Origin: Duganella lactea
GTDB lineage: Bacteria > Pseudomonadota > Gammaproteobacteria > Burkholderiales > Burkholderiaceae_D
Assembly (NCBI RefSeq): GCF_009857505.1
Contig: NZ_WWCP01000030.1
Span: 1 to 64,000 of the forward strand
DNA length: 64,000 bases
Reading direction: 5' to 3'
This document shows positions 25,694 through 34,240 of this stretch, in pieces. Positions within the stretch are counted from its first letter, which is position 1; each line of letters starts with the position of its first letter. The position numbers and the translations under genes were made by a program. Below the pieces are notes generated by a model. That model was not told the origin of the DNA. It ran no database searches and saw only the letters and a list, made by a program, of their open reading frames with translations.

Positions 25694-27725
25694 GGTACAG
25701 GTTCCTACGCCACTGGCCAGACGGCGGCGGCGACGCATCTGCCGCTGTCGCTGCGGGAAACCCCGCAGGCAGTGACGGTGATCACGCGCCAGCGCATCGA
25801 CGATCAGCAATTGAATTCGGTGCAGGGGGTGCTGGAGAACGCCACGGGCGTCGCGGCGTACCAGTCCGACAGCGAACGGACGAGTTTCTATTCGCGGGGT
25901 TTTTTGATCAACAACGTCCAGTACGATGGCATCCCCACCGTCGTCGGCAACATCGTCAATGGGAGCGGCATCGGTTCTGCCGATACCGCGTTCTATGATC
26001 GTGTCGAGGTCGTGCGCGGCGGCTCCGGCTTGCTGACCGGCACCGGCAATCCCTCGGCGGCCATCAACCTGGTGCGCAAACGCCCGACGCCTGAATTGTC
26101 GGCATCCGTCGCGCTCGGTGCGGGGAGCTGGGATACCCACCGGGGAATGGCGGACGTATCGACGCCGTTGACCGAGGACGGTCACATCCGCGCGCGCATG
26201 GTCGGGACGTACCAGGACGGCGACTCGTACCTCAACGGCTACAAGCCGCAGAGGAAGGCGGCTTACGGCATCATCGAGGCAGATCTTGCACCCGCCACGA
26301 CAGTGAGCTTGGGCTATGACTACCAGGACATCACACCGAAGGGCTCCACCTGGGGCGGTTTTGCCGCTATGGTTCGGCGACGGCACGCTGGCCGAGTATG
26401 CACGCGGCAAGAACTATGCGCAGGACTGGAGCCATTGGAACAACACCCTGAAGACCGCGTTTGCCGAGGTCGAGCACCGCTTCGACAACGGCTGGAGCCT
26501 CCGTGCCATGGCGAACCAGTACCGCACCGAATACGCTGCCGAACTGCTTGGTCTGGTCGGCCGCCCCGATCGCGTCACCGGACTGGGCTCCTATCCCAAC
26601 GGGGCCTATCCGGTCGCGCTGGCGTCCGAAGGTAGCAGCCGTCAAAACACCTTCGACATGATGGCGCGCGGCCCCTTCGAGCTGCTGGGGCGCCAACATG
26701 CGCTGGTACTGGGGGCGACGAGTTCGCGCCGCACGGCCAGCCAACTGGATATCGCACCGTTCTATGCAGGCGTTGCGCCGGTCAATGTCTATGACCTGAG
26801 CCCGGCCTATCCTCCCCCTGATTTCGATGCCATGGCTTCGATACCGACCCGCACCTTAATCAAGCAGCGCGGTGTCTACAGCGCCGCCCGGTTATCGCTG
26901 GCTGACCCGCTGAAACTCGTCGTCGGCGGCCGCTTCAGCACCTACGAAATCGACGATAACGCCAATGGCACGTCGTTGCACTACAAAAAAAGCAATGAAT
27001 TCACGCCGTATGCCGGCTTGATCTACGACATCGACAAGACCTATTCGGCCTACGTCAGCTACACGGGCATCTTCAATCCGCAAACCGACTACCGGGACAG
27101 CAAGGGCAATGTGCTCACGCCATCAAAGGGGAAAACCGAGGAAATCGGCCTCAAAGGCACTTACCTGGAGGGGCGTCTGAATGCGTCGGTGGCCTTGTTC
27201 GAGACCGAGCTGGACAACGCGGCACAGATGGTCGCCGGAACCTATACGCCAGGCGGCGCCCAAGCCTATACCGGCGCGGATGGGACGAAGTCGCGCGGGA
27301 TCGAGCTGGACTTGCAGGGCGCGCTGGCGCGTGACTGGAACCTCTACGCAGGTCTCGCGCACTTTACGGCGCAAGATGGCAATGGCTTGCGCCTGAATTC
27401 GCAAATACCGCGCACCACCGCCCAGTTTTTCACCACCTACCAGTTGCCCGGAGAGTGGCGCAAGTTGACGCTCGGTGGCGGCGTCAAATGGCAAAGCCGC
27501 TTCTACCAGGCGCGCAACACTGGCACCAGTACCATGGGTGGGGAACAGAGTTCATACGCGCTGGTGTCGCTGGTCGCACGTTACGCCATCACGAAGCAGA
27601 CCACCGTGGCCGTCAACGTCAACAACGTGCTCGACAAGAAGTACGCGCTACAAAAGGGTGATTTCGACACCGTGAGTTACGGCGCACCACGCAACGTGAT
27701 GGTGACGCTGAACTATCGGTATTGA
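25694..27725 (+). pseudogene. TonB-dependent siderophore receptor, N-terminally deleted and frameshifted
   Basis: From 25694 the sequence encodes a receptor plug (ETPQAVTVITRQRIDDQQL, FLINNVQYDGIP, VEVVRGGSGLLTGTGNPSAAINLVRKRP) and then the barrel, ending in a normal VMVTLNYRY. The signal peptide and TonB box are missing, replaced by AraC sequence. A one-base insertion near 26363 breaks the frame: GGF is followed, one base out of phase, by PLWFGDGT. Codon quality is otherwise good on both sides, so the inactivation looks recent. FhuE/FpvA-type ferric siderophore uptake was the likely former role. Confidence 0.88.
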
Positions 27726-27773
27726 TTTGGCCGCCTGCAAAAGCTTAACCCATTAATTATCGAGAAAATTCCT

Positions 27774-28229
27774 ATGACCGTTCAGCCGTCCCGAAGCCCC
27801 GCCCAAGACCTGGCCATCAACAACCCCAACAAGGTCGCCTTGTTCTGGTTGACGACAGCCGCGGGCGCCGTGCTTTTTGTAACCTTCCAGTTGTTCTTCT
27901 ACGTAAACGACTTTGTCCGAGCGAAGGGGGCGCCCCCGGCGATTACCTTTGAGCCGGACGTACTGTGGATGTTTTCCGCATTCTATGGTTGCTGGATAGT
28001 CACCGTGCTGCTGGCGCTGATCGGCACCCGTACTGCTCAGTGGGGGGCGCTGGTCCTCGGCAGTCTGCTGGTCGCCCTCAATACCCTGGGCGGCATCTCC
28101 GACGGGTTGCGCGACGGCTGGCACGTTGCCTTCTCTGCGGTGTTCTTCATCGCGTTGCCCGGCGTGTTCGCCATTGCGGCCACCTGGGGCCGCATCAAAA
28201 ACAAAGGAAACAACCATGTCTATCAATAG
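27774..28229 (+). CDS. Integral membrane protein of unknown function
   Basis: The 151-residue protein has four hydrophobic segments (about residues 22-44, 62-82, 88-105, 119-139) and a short charged C-terminus. I do not recognise a family with certainty. It follows the broken siderophore receptor by 48 bp and overlaps the next gene by 14 bp, so it was probably co-transcribed with the receptor and related to iron-siderophore handling. This is inference from context only. Confidence 0.7.
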   Translation: MTVQPSRSPAQDLAINNPNKVALFWLTTAAGAVLFVTFQLFFYVNDFVRAKGAPPAITFEPDVLWMFSAFYGCWIVTVLLALIGTRTAQWGALVLGSLLVALNTLGGISDGLRDGWHVAFSAVFFIALPGVFAIAATWGRIKNKGNNHVYQ

Positions 28230-28617
28230 TTCCAACTTCCCTCTGGTCTGGATGAATCTTTCACAAGAACCCGGCCATGATCACCAGCCGGACTTCGATG
28301 AATTCGAGGCCAATTTGCGGCGCGGCGTCCCCTTCGTGCTCTTGACCGATACCGTACCTGCCGACGACCACGAGCACTCGCCCGAAGAAAAAAAGCGCAC
28401 CGCGCTGTGGATGAAAAAGAACAAGGTTGAGTTGCGAAGGCTGGTTCTGGCAATGATCATGGTCGAACCCAACGCGGCAAAACGTCTTGGTTTCAAGGCA
28501 TTTTCGGTCGTTTTTGCCAAGTTCTGGGGCTACCCTCTACTGCTTGCCGCTTCACGTGAGCAGGCAATCGGGATGGCGAGAGAACTGCTCCCAACGGATG
28601 GAAAATCATCCCGCTGA
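28216..28617 (+). CDS. Cytoplasmic protein of unknown function beside a siderophore receptor
   Basis: The 133-residue protein has no signal peptide or membrane segment. It contains FVLLTDTVPADDHEHSPEEKKRTALWMKKNK near the N-terminus and PNAAKRLGFKAFSVVFAKFWGYP toward the C-terminus. The ATG at 28216 sits behind AAAGGAAA and overlaps the preceding gene. I cannot assign a function. The sequence LLTDTVPADDHEHSPEEKK suggests a stress- or modification-related protein, but this is a weak impression. Confidence 0.68.
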   Translation: MSINSSNFPLVWMNLSQEPGHDHQPDFDEFEANLRRGVPFVLLTDTVPADDHEHSPEEKKRTALWMKKNKVELRRLVLAMIMVEPNAAKRLGFKAFSVVFAKFWGYPLLLAASREQAIGMARELLPTDGKSSR

Positions 28618-28739
28618 TCGAGTTATGGAAGCAATGTCGGCCCAAGCGTAGGGCAAAGATCCCGTTCATCGGCGCAAAGCGGCCTTTGGTCGGCGTTTTA
28701 CGCAGTTGGTCGCAAGCCGTTGGCCGCTGGCCGGCCGCT

Positions 28740-28780
28740 CCGATACAGTGACCTCATCGACAATGAATTCACTGTATCGG
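28740..28780. promoter_or_regulatory. Perfect 12-bp inverted repeat before a small membrane protein gene
   Basis: CCGATACAGTGA (28740-28751) and TCACTGTATCGG (28769-28780) are exact reverse complements separated by 17 bp. The right arm ends at the GGGAG ribosome site (28779-28783) of the following gene, so the repeat could be an operator or an RNA hairpin that controls translation. Confidence 0.75.
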
Positions 28781-28789
28781 GAGCTTCTC

Positions 28790-28987
28790 ATGCTGAGTTT
28801 TATGCTGTGGCTGGTGTTGCTGTTCGTTTGCTGGCCGCTGGCCTTGCTGGCGCTAATGCTGTATCCGCTAATCTGGCTGCTGACCTTGCCGTTTCGCCTG
28901 ATCGGCATCGGCGTCGAGGGTGTGTTCGAGCTGCTGCGCGCCATCGTCATGCTGCCGGCGCGCATCCTGGGTGGCAATCCCCGTTAA
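28790..28987 (+). CDS. Small hydrophobic membrane protein (65 aa)
   Basis: The ATG at 28790 behind GGGAG gives a 65-residue protein with two membrane segments (LWLVLLFVCWPLALLALML and LIWLLTLPFRLIGIGV) and a short basic end. Longer frames from 28706 or 28763 would place coding sequence over the inverted repeat. No function is recognised. The stop overlaps the pldA stop by 4 bp on the opposite strand. Confidence 0.65.
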   Translation: MLSFMLWLVLLFVCWPLALLALMLYPLIWLLTLPFRLIGIGVEGVFELLRAIVMLPARILGGNPR

Positions 28988-30105
28988 AAGTCGACCTTGA
29001 AACCGGCGCCGATGGATTTCTGCGCGTAGTTATAGTCGATCAGGCTCTGGCCGTAGCCGCTGAAGCCTTGCACATAGCCCTTTAGATTGGCCACGACCGG
29101 GAAGGCCCAGCCCAACTGCAACGCGCCGTGGTTGGTCGACAGGTTGCGGCGCGCCATCAACGAGATCTCGTGGCCGTCCCAGCGGTAGCTGGCGCGGAGG
29201 TCGCCATGGCCCATGTAATCGGTGATGTCGATGTTGTCGTTGTCCGAGCGGGCGTTGTCCAGCCGCTTCCACAGACGGAACGAGACACCGAACTTGCCTT
29301 TTTCCGCCCCCACTTCCGCATACAGCCGATTCCAGCTGCGCGACAGCGTGGACGTTTGCCCGTTGGACTGGTGATTCAGGCCCAGGGTCAGGCGGCGCAC
29401 GTCGAGAATGCCGAGGTCCAGCGCCAGCGGCGTGGTCAGCATCAGCTCCGGCTGGTAGTTGGTTTCGCGGAACGGGCTGGACGCGGCGCGGTTGTAGGCC
29501 TGCCAGAAGCTGTTCTGGGTGTAGCCGAACCACAAATCCACCGGCGTGCTGAGCAAATGTTCAATCATTTTCATCTTGAAGCTGATCTGATACGTCAGTT
29601 CCACGTGCTTGGACTTGATGCCGGCCGGCGTGAATTCCTCAAAAGGCGCATCATTGGAGCTGGTGCTGTAATTCGCCAGCAACAGGTAACTGTCATTATG
29701 CGGACGGAAATTGAACACGCCACGTTTGGACGAGCGGTCCAGTTCCCATTCCTGCACCATGCGCGAGACGGTGTCTTCCGGCTTGATGGTGGTCAGCTCG
29801 GCGACCTTGGGCGGCACGTTCGGTGCCGGCGGTGGCGCGACTGGCTGGGTGCGGGGCGGGGCGTCGGTGGCTGCCGCCACCTTGGCGTTGACGTCGGCGG
29901 CCGGGGCCACGATGGCGTTCTCGCCGGCCGCCTTGACCGTCGGCGCCACCTTGGCCAGCCCGTCGTAACAGGCCAGGCGGGCGGAGGCGTCGCCCAGCAC
30001 CGAACAGCGTTCCAGACGCAGTTCCAGCTCGGAGGGCTGGGCGAAAGCCAGGGCCGGCACTATGCCAAAAGTCAGAAAGAGAGGGGTTTTTGGTCGCACA
30101 CGCAT
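28984..30105 (-). CDS. pldA: Outer membrane phospholipase A
   Basis: The 373-residue exported protein has a signal peptide (cut after AFA, about residue 22), a 100-residue periplasmic linker rich in Ala/Pro, and a 12-strand barrel. The OMPLA signatures are present: WFGYTQNSFWQAYN, SSPFRETNYQPE and the catalytic H-Q-S-N-G with LSRSWNR. The enzyme hydrolyses misplaced phospholipids in the outer leaflet when dimerised with Ca2+. The N-terminal linker is longer than in E. coli PldA. It ends in F, as outer-membrane barrels usually do. Confidence 0.9.
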   Translation of the reverse strand: MRVRPKTPLFLTFGIVPALAFAQPSELELRLERCSVLGDASARLACYDGLAKVAPTVKAAGENAIVAPAADVNAKVAAATDAPPRTQPVAPPPAPNVPPKVAELTTIKPEDTVSRMVQEWELDRSSKRGVFNFRPHNDSYLLLANYSTSSNDAPFEEFTPAGIKSKHVELTYQISFKMKMIEHLLSTPVDLWFGYTQNSFWQAYNRAASSPFRETNYQPELMLTTPLALDLGILDVRRLTLGLNHQSNGQTSTLSRSWNRLYAEVGAEKGKFGVSFRLWKRLDNARSDNDNIDITDYMGHGDLRASYRWDGHEISLMARRNLSTNHGALQLGWAFPVVANLKGYVQGFSGYGQSLIDYNYAQKSIGAGFKVDF

Positions 30106-30254
30106 GCAGTTTATCCAGGTGAGAGGTAAGCTAAGAATTTATACGCAAGACTACATTAATTGCCACTAGTCACGTCGCACGCTAACCAGCCCTTGAATTC
30201 GGGCACGCATGCCGCACTTGAGACTTCCGCAGCAGTATCCCTAAGGAGATTGTC

Positions 30255-32366
30255 ATGACCCGCAAGACCCCCATCGAGCGCTATCGCAATATTGGCATCA
30301 GCGCCCACATCGACGCCGGTAAAACGACGACCACCGAGCGCATCCTGTTTTATACCGGAGTCAACCATAAAATCGGCGAGGTGCACAATGGCGCGGCGAC
30401 AATGGACTGGATGGAGCAGGAGCAGGAACGCGGGATCACCATCACCTCGGCCGCCACCACCGCCTTCTGGAAAGGCATGGCCGGCAATTTCGCCGAACAC
30501 CGCATCAACATCATCGATACGCCCGGCCACGTCGACTTTACCATTGAGGTCGAGCGCTCGATGCGCGTGCTCGATGGCGCCGTGATGGTGTATGACGCCG
30601 TCGGCGGCGTGCAGCCGCAGTCGGAAACCGTGTGGCGCCAGGCGAACAAGTACAAGGTGCCGCGGATCGCGTTCATCAACAAGATGGACCGCGTTGGCGC
30701 CGACTTTTTCCGCATGCGCGAGCAGATCGCCAACCGCCTGAAGGGCGTGGCCGTGCCGATCCAGGTGCCGCTGGGCGCCGAGGATAACTTCCACGGCGTG
30801 ATTGACCTGGTCAAGATGCGCGCGATTAACTGGGATGACGAGACGCTGGGCGTCAAGTTCACCTATGAGGACATCCCGGCCGATTTGCAGGCCGTGGCGC
30901 AGTCATGGCGCGAGAAAATGGTGGAGGCCGCCGCCGAGGCGACGCCCGAGCTGCTGCAGAAATACCTGGATGGCGGCGAGCTGAGCGAGGACGAGATCAA
31001 AGCCGGCCTGCGCCTGCGTACCATCCGCAACGAAATCGTGCCGATGCTGGCCGGCAGCGCCTTCAAGAACCGTGGCGTGCAGGCGATGCTGGACGCGGTC
31101 GTCGAGTATCTGCCGTCGCCGGTGGATGTGCCGGCGATCGCCGGTACGGACGAGCAGGACCGGCCGATCGAGCGCCATCCGACCGACACCGATCCGTTCT
31201 CGGCGCTGGCGTTCAAGATCATGACCGACCCGTTCGTCGGCCAGTTGACCTTCTTCCGCGTGTATTCCGGCGTGGTGAATTCCGGCGACACGGTCTATAA
31301 CCCGACCAAGGCGCAGAAAGAGCGTCTGGGTCGCATCCTGCAGATGCACGCCAACGAGCGCAAGGAAATCAAGGAAGTGTACGCCGGCGATATCGCCGCC
31401 GCGGTGGGCCTGAAAGGCGTGACCACCGGGGATACGCTCAGCTCGCCGGACGACGTCATCGTGCTGGAGAAGATGATCTTCCCCGAGCCGGTGATTTCAC
31501 AGGCGGTCGAGCCGAAAACCAAGGTCGACCAGGAAAAAATGGGCATCGCCCTGAATCGCCTGGCGCAGGAAGACCCGTCGTTCCGCGTGCATACCGACGA
31601 GGAATCGGGCCAGACCATCATGTCCGGCATGGGCGAGCTGCACCTGGAGATTCTGGTGGACCGCATGCGGCGCGAGTTTGGCGTGGAGGCGACGGTCGGC
31701 AAGCCGCAGGTGGCTTACCGCGAAACCATCACCAAGACCGCCACCGATGTCGAGGGCAAGTTCGTCAAGCAATCGGGCGGACGCGGCCAGTACGGCCATG
31801 TGGTGCTAACGCTGGAACCGTTGGCGCCGGGCGGCAAGGGCTACGAGTTTGTCGACGCCATCAAAGGTGGCGTGGTGCCGCGCGAGTTCATCCCGGCGGT
31901 GGACAAGGGCATCCAGGAGACGCTGAAGCAGGGCGTGCTGGCCGGCTATCCGGTGGTCGACGTGCGCGCCACGCTGACGTTCGGCTCGTACCACGACGTC
32001 GACTCGAACGAGAATGCGTTCCGCATGGCCGGTTCGATGGCGTTCAAGGAGGGCATGAAGCGGGCCGGCCCGGTGCTGCTGGAACCGGTGATGCAGGTCG
32101 AGGTGGAAACGCCGGAAGAGTTCATGGGCAACGCCATGGGCGATTTGACGTCGCGGCGCGGCATGGTGCAGGGCATGGATGAGATTCCGGGCGGTGGCGG
32201 CAAGATCATCCGCGCCGCCGTGCCGCTGGCCGAGATGTTCGGCTACTCAACCACGCTGCGCTCGCTGACGCAGGGCCGGGCGACCTACACGATGGAGTTC
32301 AAGAACTATGCCGAAGTTCCGAAACACATCCTGGACCAGATCGCCGTGACCAAGGCGAAAGCTTAA
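30255..32366 (+). CDS. fusA: Elongation factor G, stand-alone copy
   Basis: The 703-residue translational GTPase has all five G motifs (AHIDAGKTTT, RGITITSAATT, DTPGHVDF, NKMD and the later SAF segment) and full domains II-V, including the RGQYGHV loop. It translocates tRNA and mRNA on the ribosome. rpsG, rpsL and tuf are not next to it, so it is probably a second EF-G outside the str operon, as is common in betaproteobacteria. AAGGAGA precedes the ATG. The stop overlaps the next gene's stop by 4 bp. Confidence 0.95.
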   Translation: MTRKTPIERYRNIGISAHIDAGKTTTTERILFYTGVNHKIGEVHNGAATMDWMEQEQERGITITSAATTAFWKGMAGNFAEHRINIIDTPGHVDFTIEVERSMRVLDGAVMVYDAVGGVQPQSETVWRQANKYKVPRIAFINKMDRVGADFFRMREQIANRLKGVAVPIQVPLGAEDNFHGVIDLVKMRAINWDDETLGVKFTYEDIPADLQAVAQSWREKMVEAAAEATPELLQKYLDGGELSEDEIKAGLRLRTIRNEIVPMLAGSAFKNRGVQAMLDAVVEYLPSPVDVPAIAGTDEQDRPIERHPTDTDPFSALAFKIMTDPFVGQLTFFRVYSGVVNSGDTVYNPTKAQKERLGRILQMHANERKEIKEVYAGDIAAAVGLKGVTTGDTLSSPDDVIVLEKMIFPEPVISQAVEPKTKVDQEKMGIALNRLAQEDPSFRVHTDEESGQTIMSGMGELHLEILVDRMRREFGVEATVGKPQVAYRETITKTATDVEGKFVKQSGGRGQYGHVVLTLEPLAPGGKGYEFVDAIKGGVVPREFIPAVDKGIQETLKQGVLAGYPVVDVRATLTFGSYHDVDSNENAFRMAGSMAFKEGMKRAGPVLLEPVMQVEVETPEEFMGNAMGDLTSRRGMVQGMDEIPGGGGKIIRAAVPLAEMFGYSTTLRSLTQGRATYTMEFKNYAEVPKHILDQIAVTKAKA

Positions 32367-32851
32367 AACGCTTTGACTTTCAGCTGTACGGAGATGCCTC
32401 CGTACAGCCGGTCCTTGTACGACGGGATGATGCCGAGGTTGACGCCAACCCGTTTGTATTCATAGCTCAACGTGGGGATGGCGGCGGGAAACCAGCCGCC
32501 ATTGCGCATTTTAGGGTAGCCGTCAAAAGCGCCCAGCACCGCGCCGATGCGCACCGGCCCGACCTTCCACGGCTGGTAGTAGACACCGAGATAGTTGGAA
32601 TACGCGCGGTCGCTATTGTAGAAACGGCCGGCCGTGGCCGACGCCACCGTCGAAAAGCGCCACTCGCCGCCGATGCCGCCATTGGCGCCGTTCAGGTTTT
32701 TATCGCGCTGGAAGTGCCAGGTGTGGAAACCGCCGTTCAGCCACACTTCATTCAGCGGCGCCGAGTCGATGGTTTCGAAGGTGTCGGCCATGGCCGCGCC
32801 GGACACGCAGGCCAGCAGCGCCAGACCGGCAACACGTAAACTTTTGATCAT
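32363..32851 (-). CDS. Small outer-membrane beta-barrel-like protein
   Basis: The 162-residue protein has a signal peptide (about 22 residues, cut after AMA) and alternating strand-like segments: LNGGFHTWHFQ, GGIGGEWRF, YLGVYYQPWKVGPV, PTLSYEYKRVGVNLG, ending in VKAF. The aromatic C-terminus and strand pattern fit an eight-stranded barrel of the PagP/OmpW size class. I cannot assign enzyme activity: no PagL His-Ser pair is obvious. It converges with fusA. Confidence 0.72.
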   Translation of the reverse strand: MIKSLRVAGLALLACVSGAAMADTFETIDSAPLNEVWLNGGFHTWHFQRDKNLNGANGGIGGEWRFSTVASATAGRFYNSDRAYSNYLGVYYQPWKVGPVRIGAVLGAFDGYPKMRNGGWFPAAIPTLSYEYKRVGVNLGIIPSYKDRLYGGISVQLKVKAF

Positions 32852-32907
32852 CCGAAGCTTTCTTCATCAGGTTGGGACGGTGGATTATAGCCGTGTATCA
32901 TGCGCGC

Positions 32908-34137
32908 ATGAGATTCACACCCCCTCCGATTTTGCTGGCGCTGATGACCCTGGCCGGCGGCGCGGACGGCGCCGAGTGGCGCGGCCTGCTGGACGTGCGC
33001 GCCGTCGATGCCGGCGCCAACCGCGGTTTTCTCGACGGCGGCATGGGCAAAACGCGTTATGACGCGCAGTCGCCGCGACTAAGCGTCGGCCAGGCGGTGC
33101 TGCAAGGGGACATGGACGAGGCCGACAGCATCAGCGCCAGCGTGGTGTTGAGCGCCGAGCAGCAACACCGGGGCCGCGCGGTGGGCGTGCGCGAGGCCTG
33201 GCTGGCATGGAGTCCGCTGCCGGCCGGCGCGTGGAAAACGCGCGTCAAGGCCGGCTTCTTCTTTCCGCCGACCAGCGTGGAAACCGATTACGACAGCGTC
33301 GGCTGGCTGCCGAAACACACCGTCTCCAGCGCCGCCATCAACAGCTGGATCGGCGAGGAATTGCGCACCAACGGCATTGAGTGGAGCGCGCGCCGGCTGG
33401 GACGTTACGTCGATGCGCCTTACGATGTCGGCCTGCTGGCCGCCGTCTTCAACGGCAACGATCCGACCGGTACGCTGCTGGCCTGGCGCGGCTGGTCGAT
33501 CAGTGACCGCATCGGCGGCCGCAACGACGCCTTGCTGCTGCCGAACCTGCCGTCCTACGCGCCGGACGGCCCGATTCCCGCGCAGAGCCGCACCATCCAT
33601 CCGTTCCGTGAAATCGACGGCCGGCTTGGCTATTACTACGGCGCCAATCTGGGCCTGGGCCGGACGCTGGAATTGTCGTCACTCCGTTACGATAATTTGG
33701 CGGACGCCACCGCCATCAAGGATAACCAGTGGGGCTGGCGCACGCGCTTCACCCATCTGAGCGCGGTGTGGCGGCCGCGCGGCGAGTGGGAACTGGCGGC
33801 GCAAGCCATGGCCGGCGATACGATGATGGGGCGCAACCTGGTGGCGCTGGACTTCCGGTCATGGTTCTTGCTGGCGAGCCATCCGCTCGGCCCCGGCACG
33901 GCGACGCTGCGCTACGACCGCTTCAGCACGCGCGAGCACGACCATCTTCCAACCGACCCGAACAACGAGCGCGGCTATGCCGTGGCGCTGGCTTACGATG
34001 CGCCGCTGGCCGACCGCGTATCGCTGATGACGGAGGCGCTGCTGGTGCGCAGCGACCGGGGCGCGCGCCTGCAGCTCGGCGAGGCGCCGGTGCAGACCGA
34101 GCGCAGCCTGACGCTGTCGTTGCGGTTCAACTGGTGA
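32908..34137 (+). CDS. Porin-like outer membrane protein of unknown substrate
   Basis: The 409-residue protein starts MRFTPPP with a signal peptide cut near GGADGA. It has a periodic beta-barrel pattern with Trp/Tyr girdles (TRVKAGFFFPPTS, GYYYGANLGLG) and a C-terminal strand ending LSLRFNW. The aromatic last residue is the usual BamA signal. It is not an obvious general porin and could be a substrate-specific channel. The ATG at 32908 was chosen because it starts the signal peptide. Confidence 0.75.
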   Translation: MRFTPPPILLALMTLAGGADGAEWRGLLDVRAVDAGANRGFLDGGMGKTRYDAQSPRLSVGQAVLQGDMDEADSISASVVLSAEQQHRGRAVGVREAWLAWSPLPAGAWKTRVKAGFFFPPTSVETDYDSVGWLPKHTVSSAAINSWIGEELRTNGIEWSARRLGRYVDAPYDVGLLAAVFNGNDPTGTLLAWRGWSISDRIGGRNDALLLPNLPSYAPDGPIPAQSRTIHPFREIDGRLGYYYGANLGLGRTLELSSLRYDNLADATAIKDNQWGWRTRFTHLSAVWRPRGEWELAAQAMAGDTMMGRNLVALDFRSWFLLASHPLGPGTATLRYDRFSTREHDHLPTDPNNERGYAVALAYDAPLADRVSLMTEALLVRSDRGARLQLGEAPVQTERSLTLSLRFNW

Positions 34138-34240
34138 GGCGTCGGCATTGTTATCAACTTGCTCACTGGAAATTATTTGCTGGAAACTGTTATTATCTTA
34201 TTCCAATGATTGCACTTAAATTGCGATAAGGAACAAAGCC

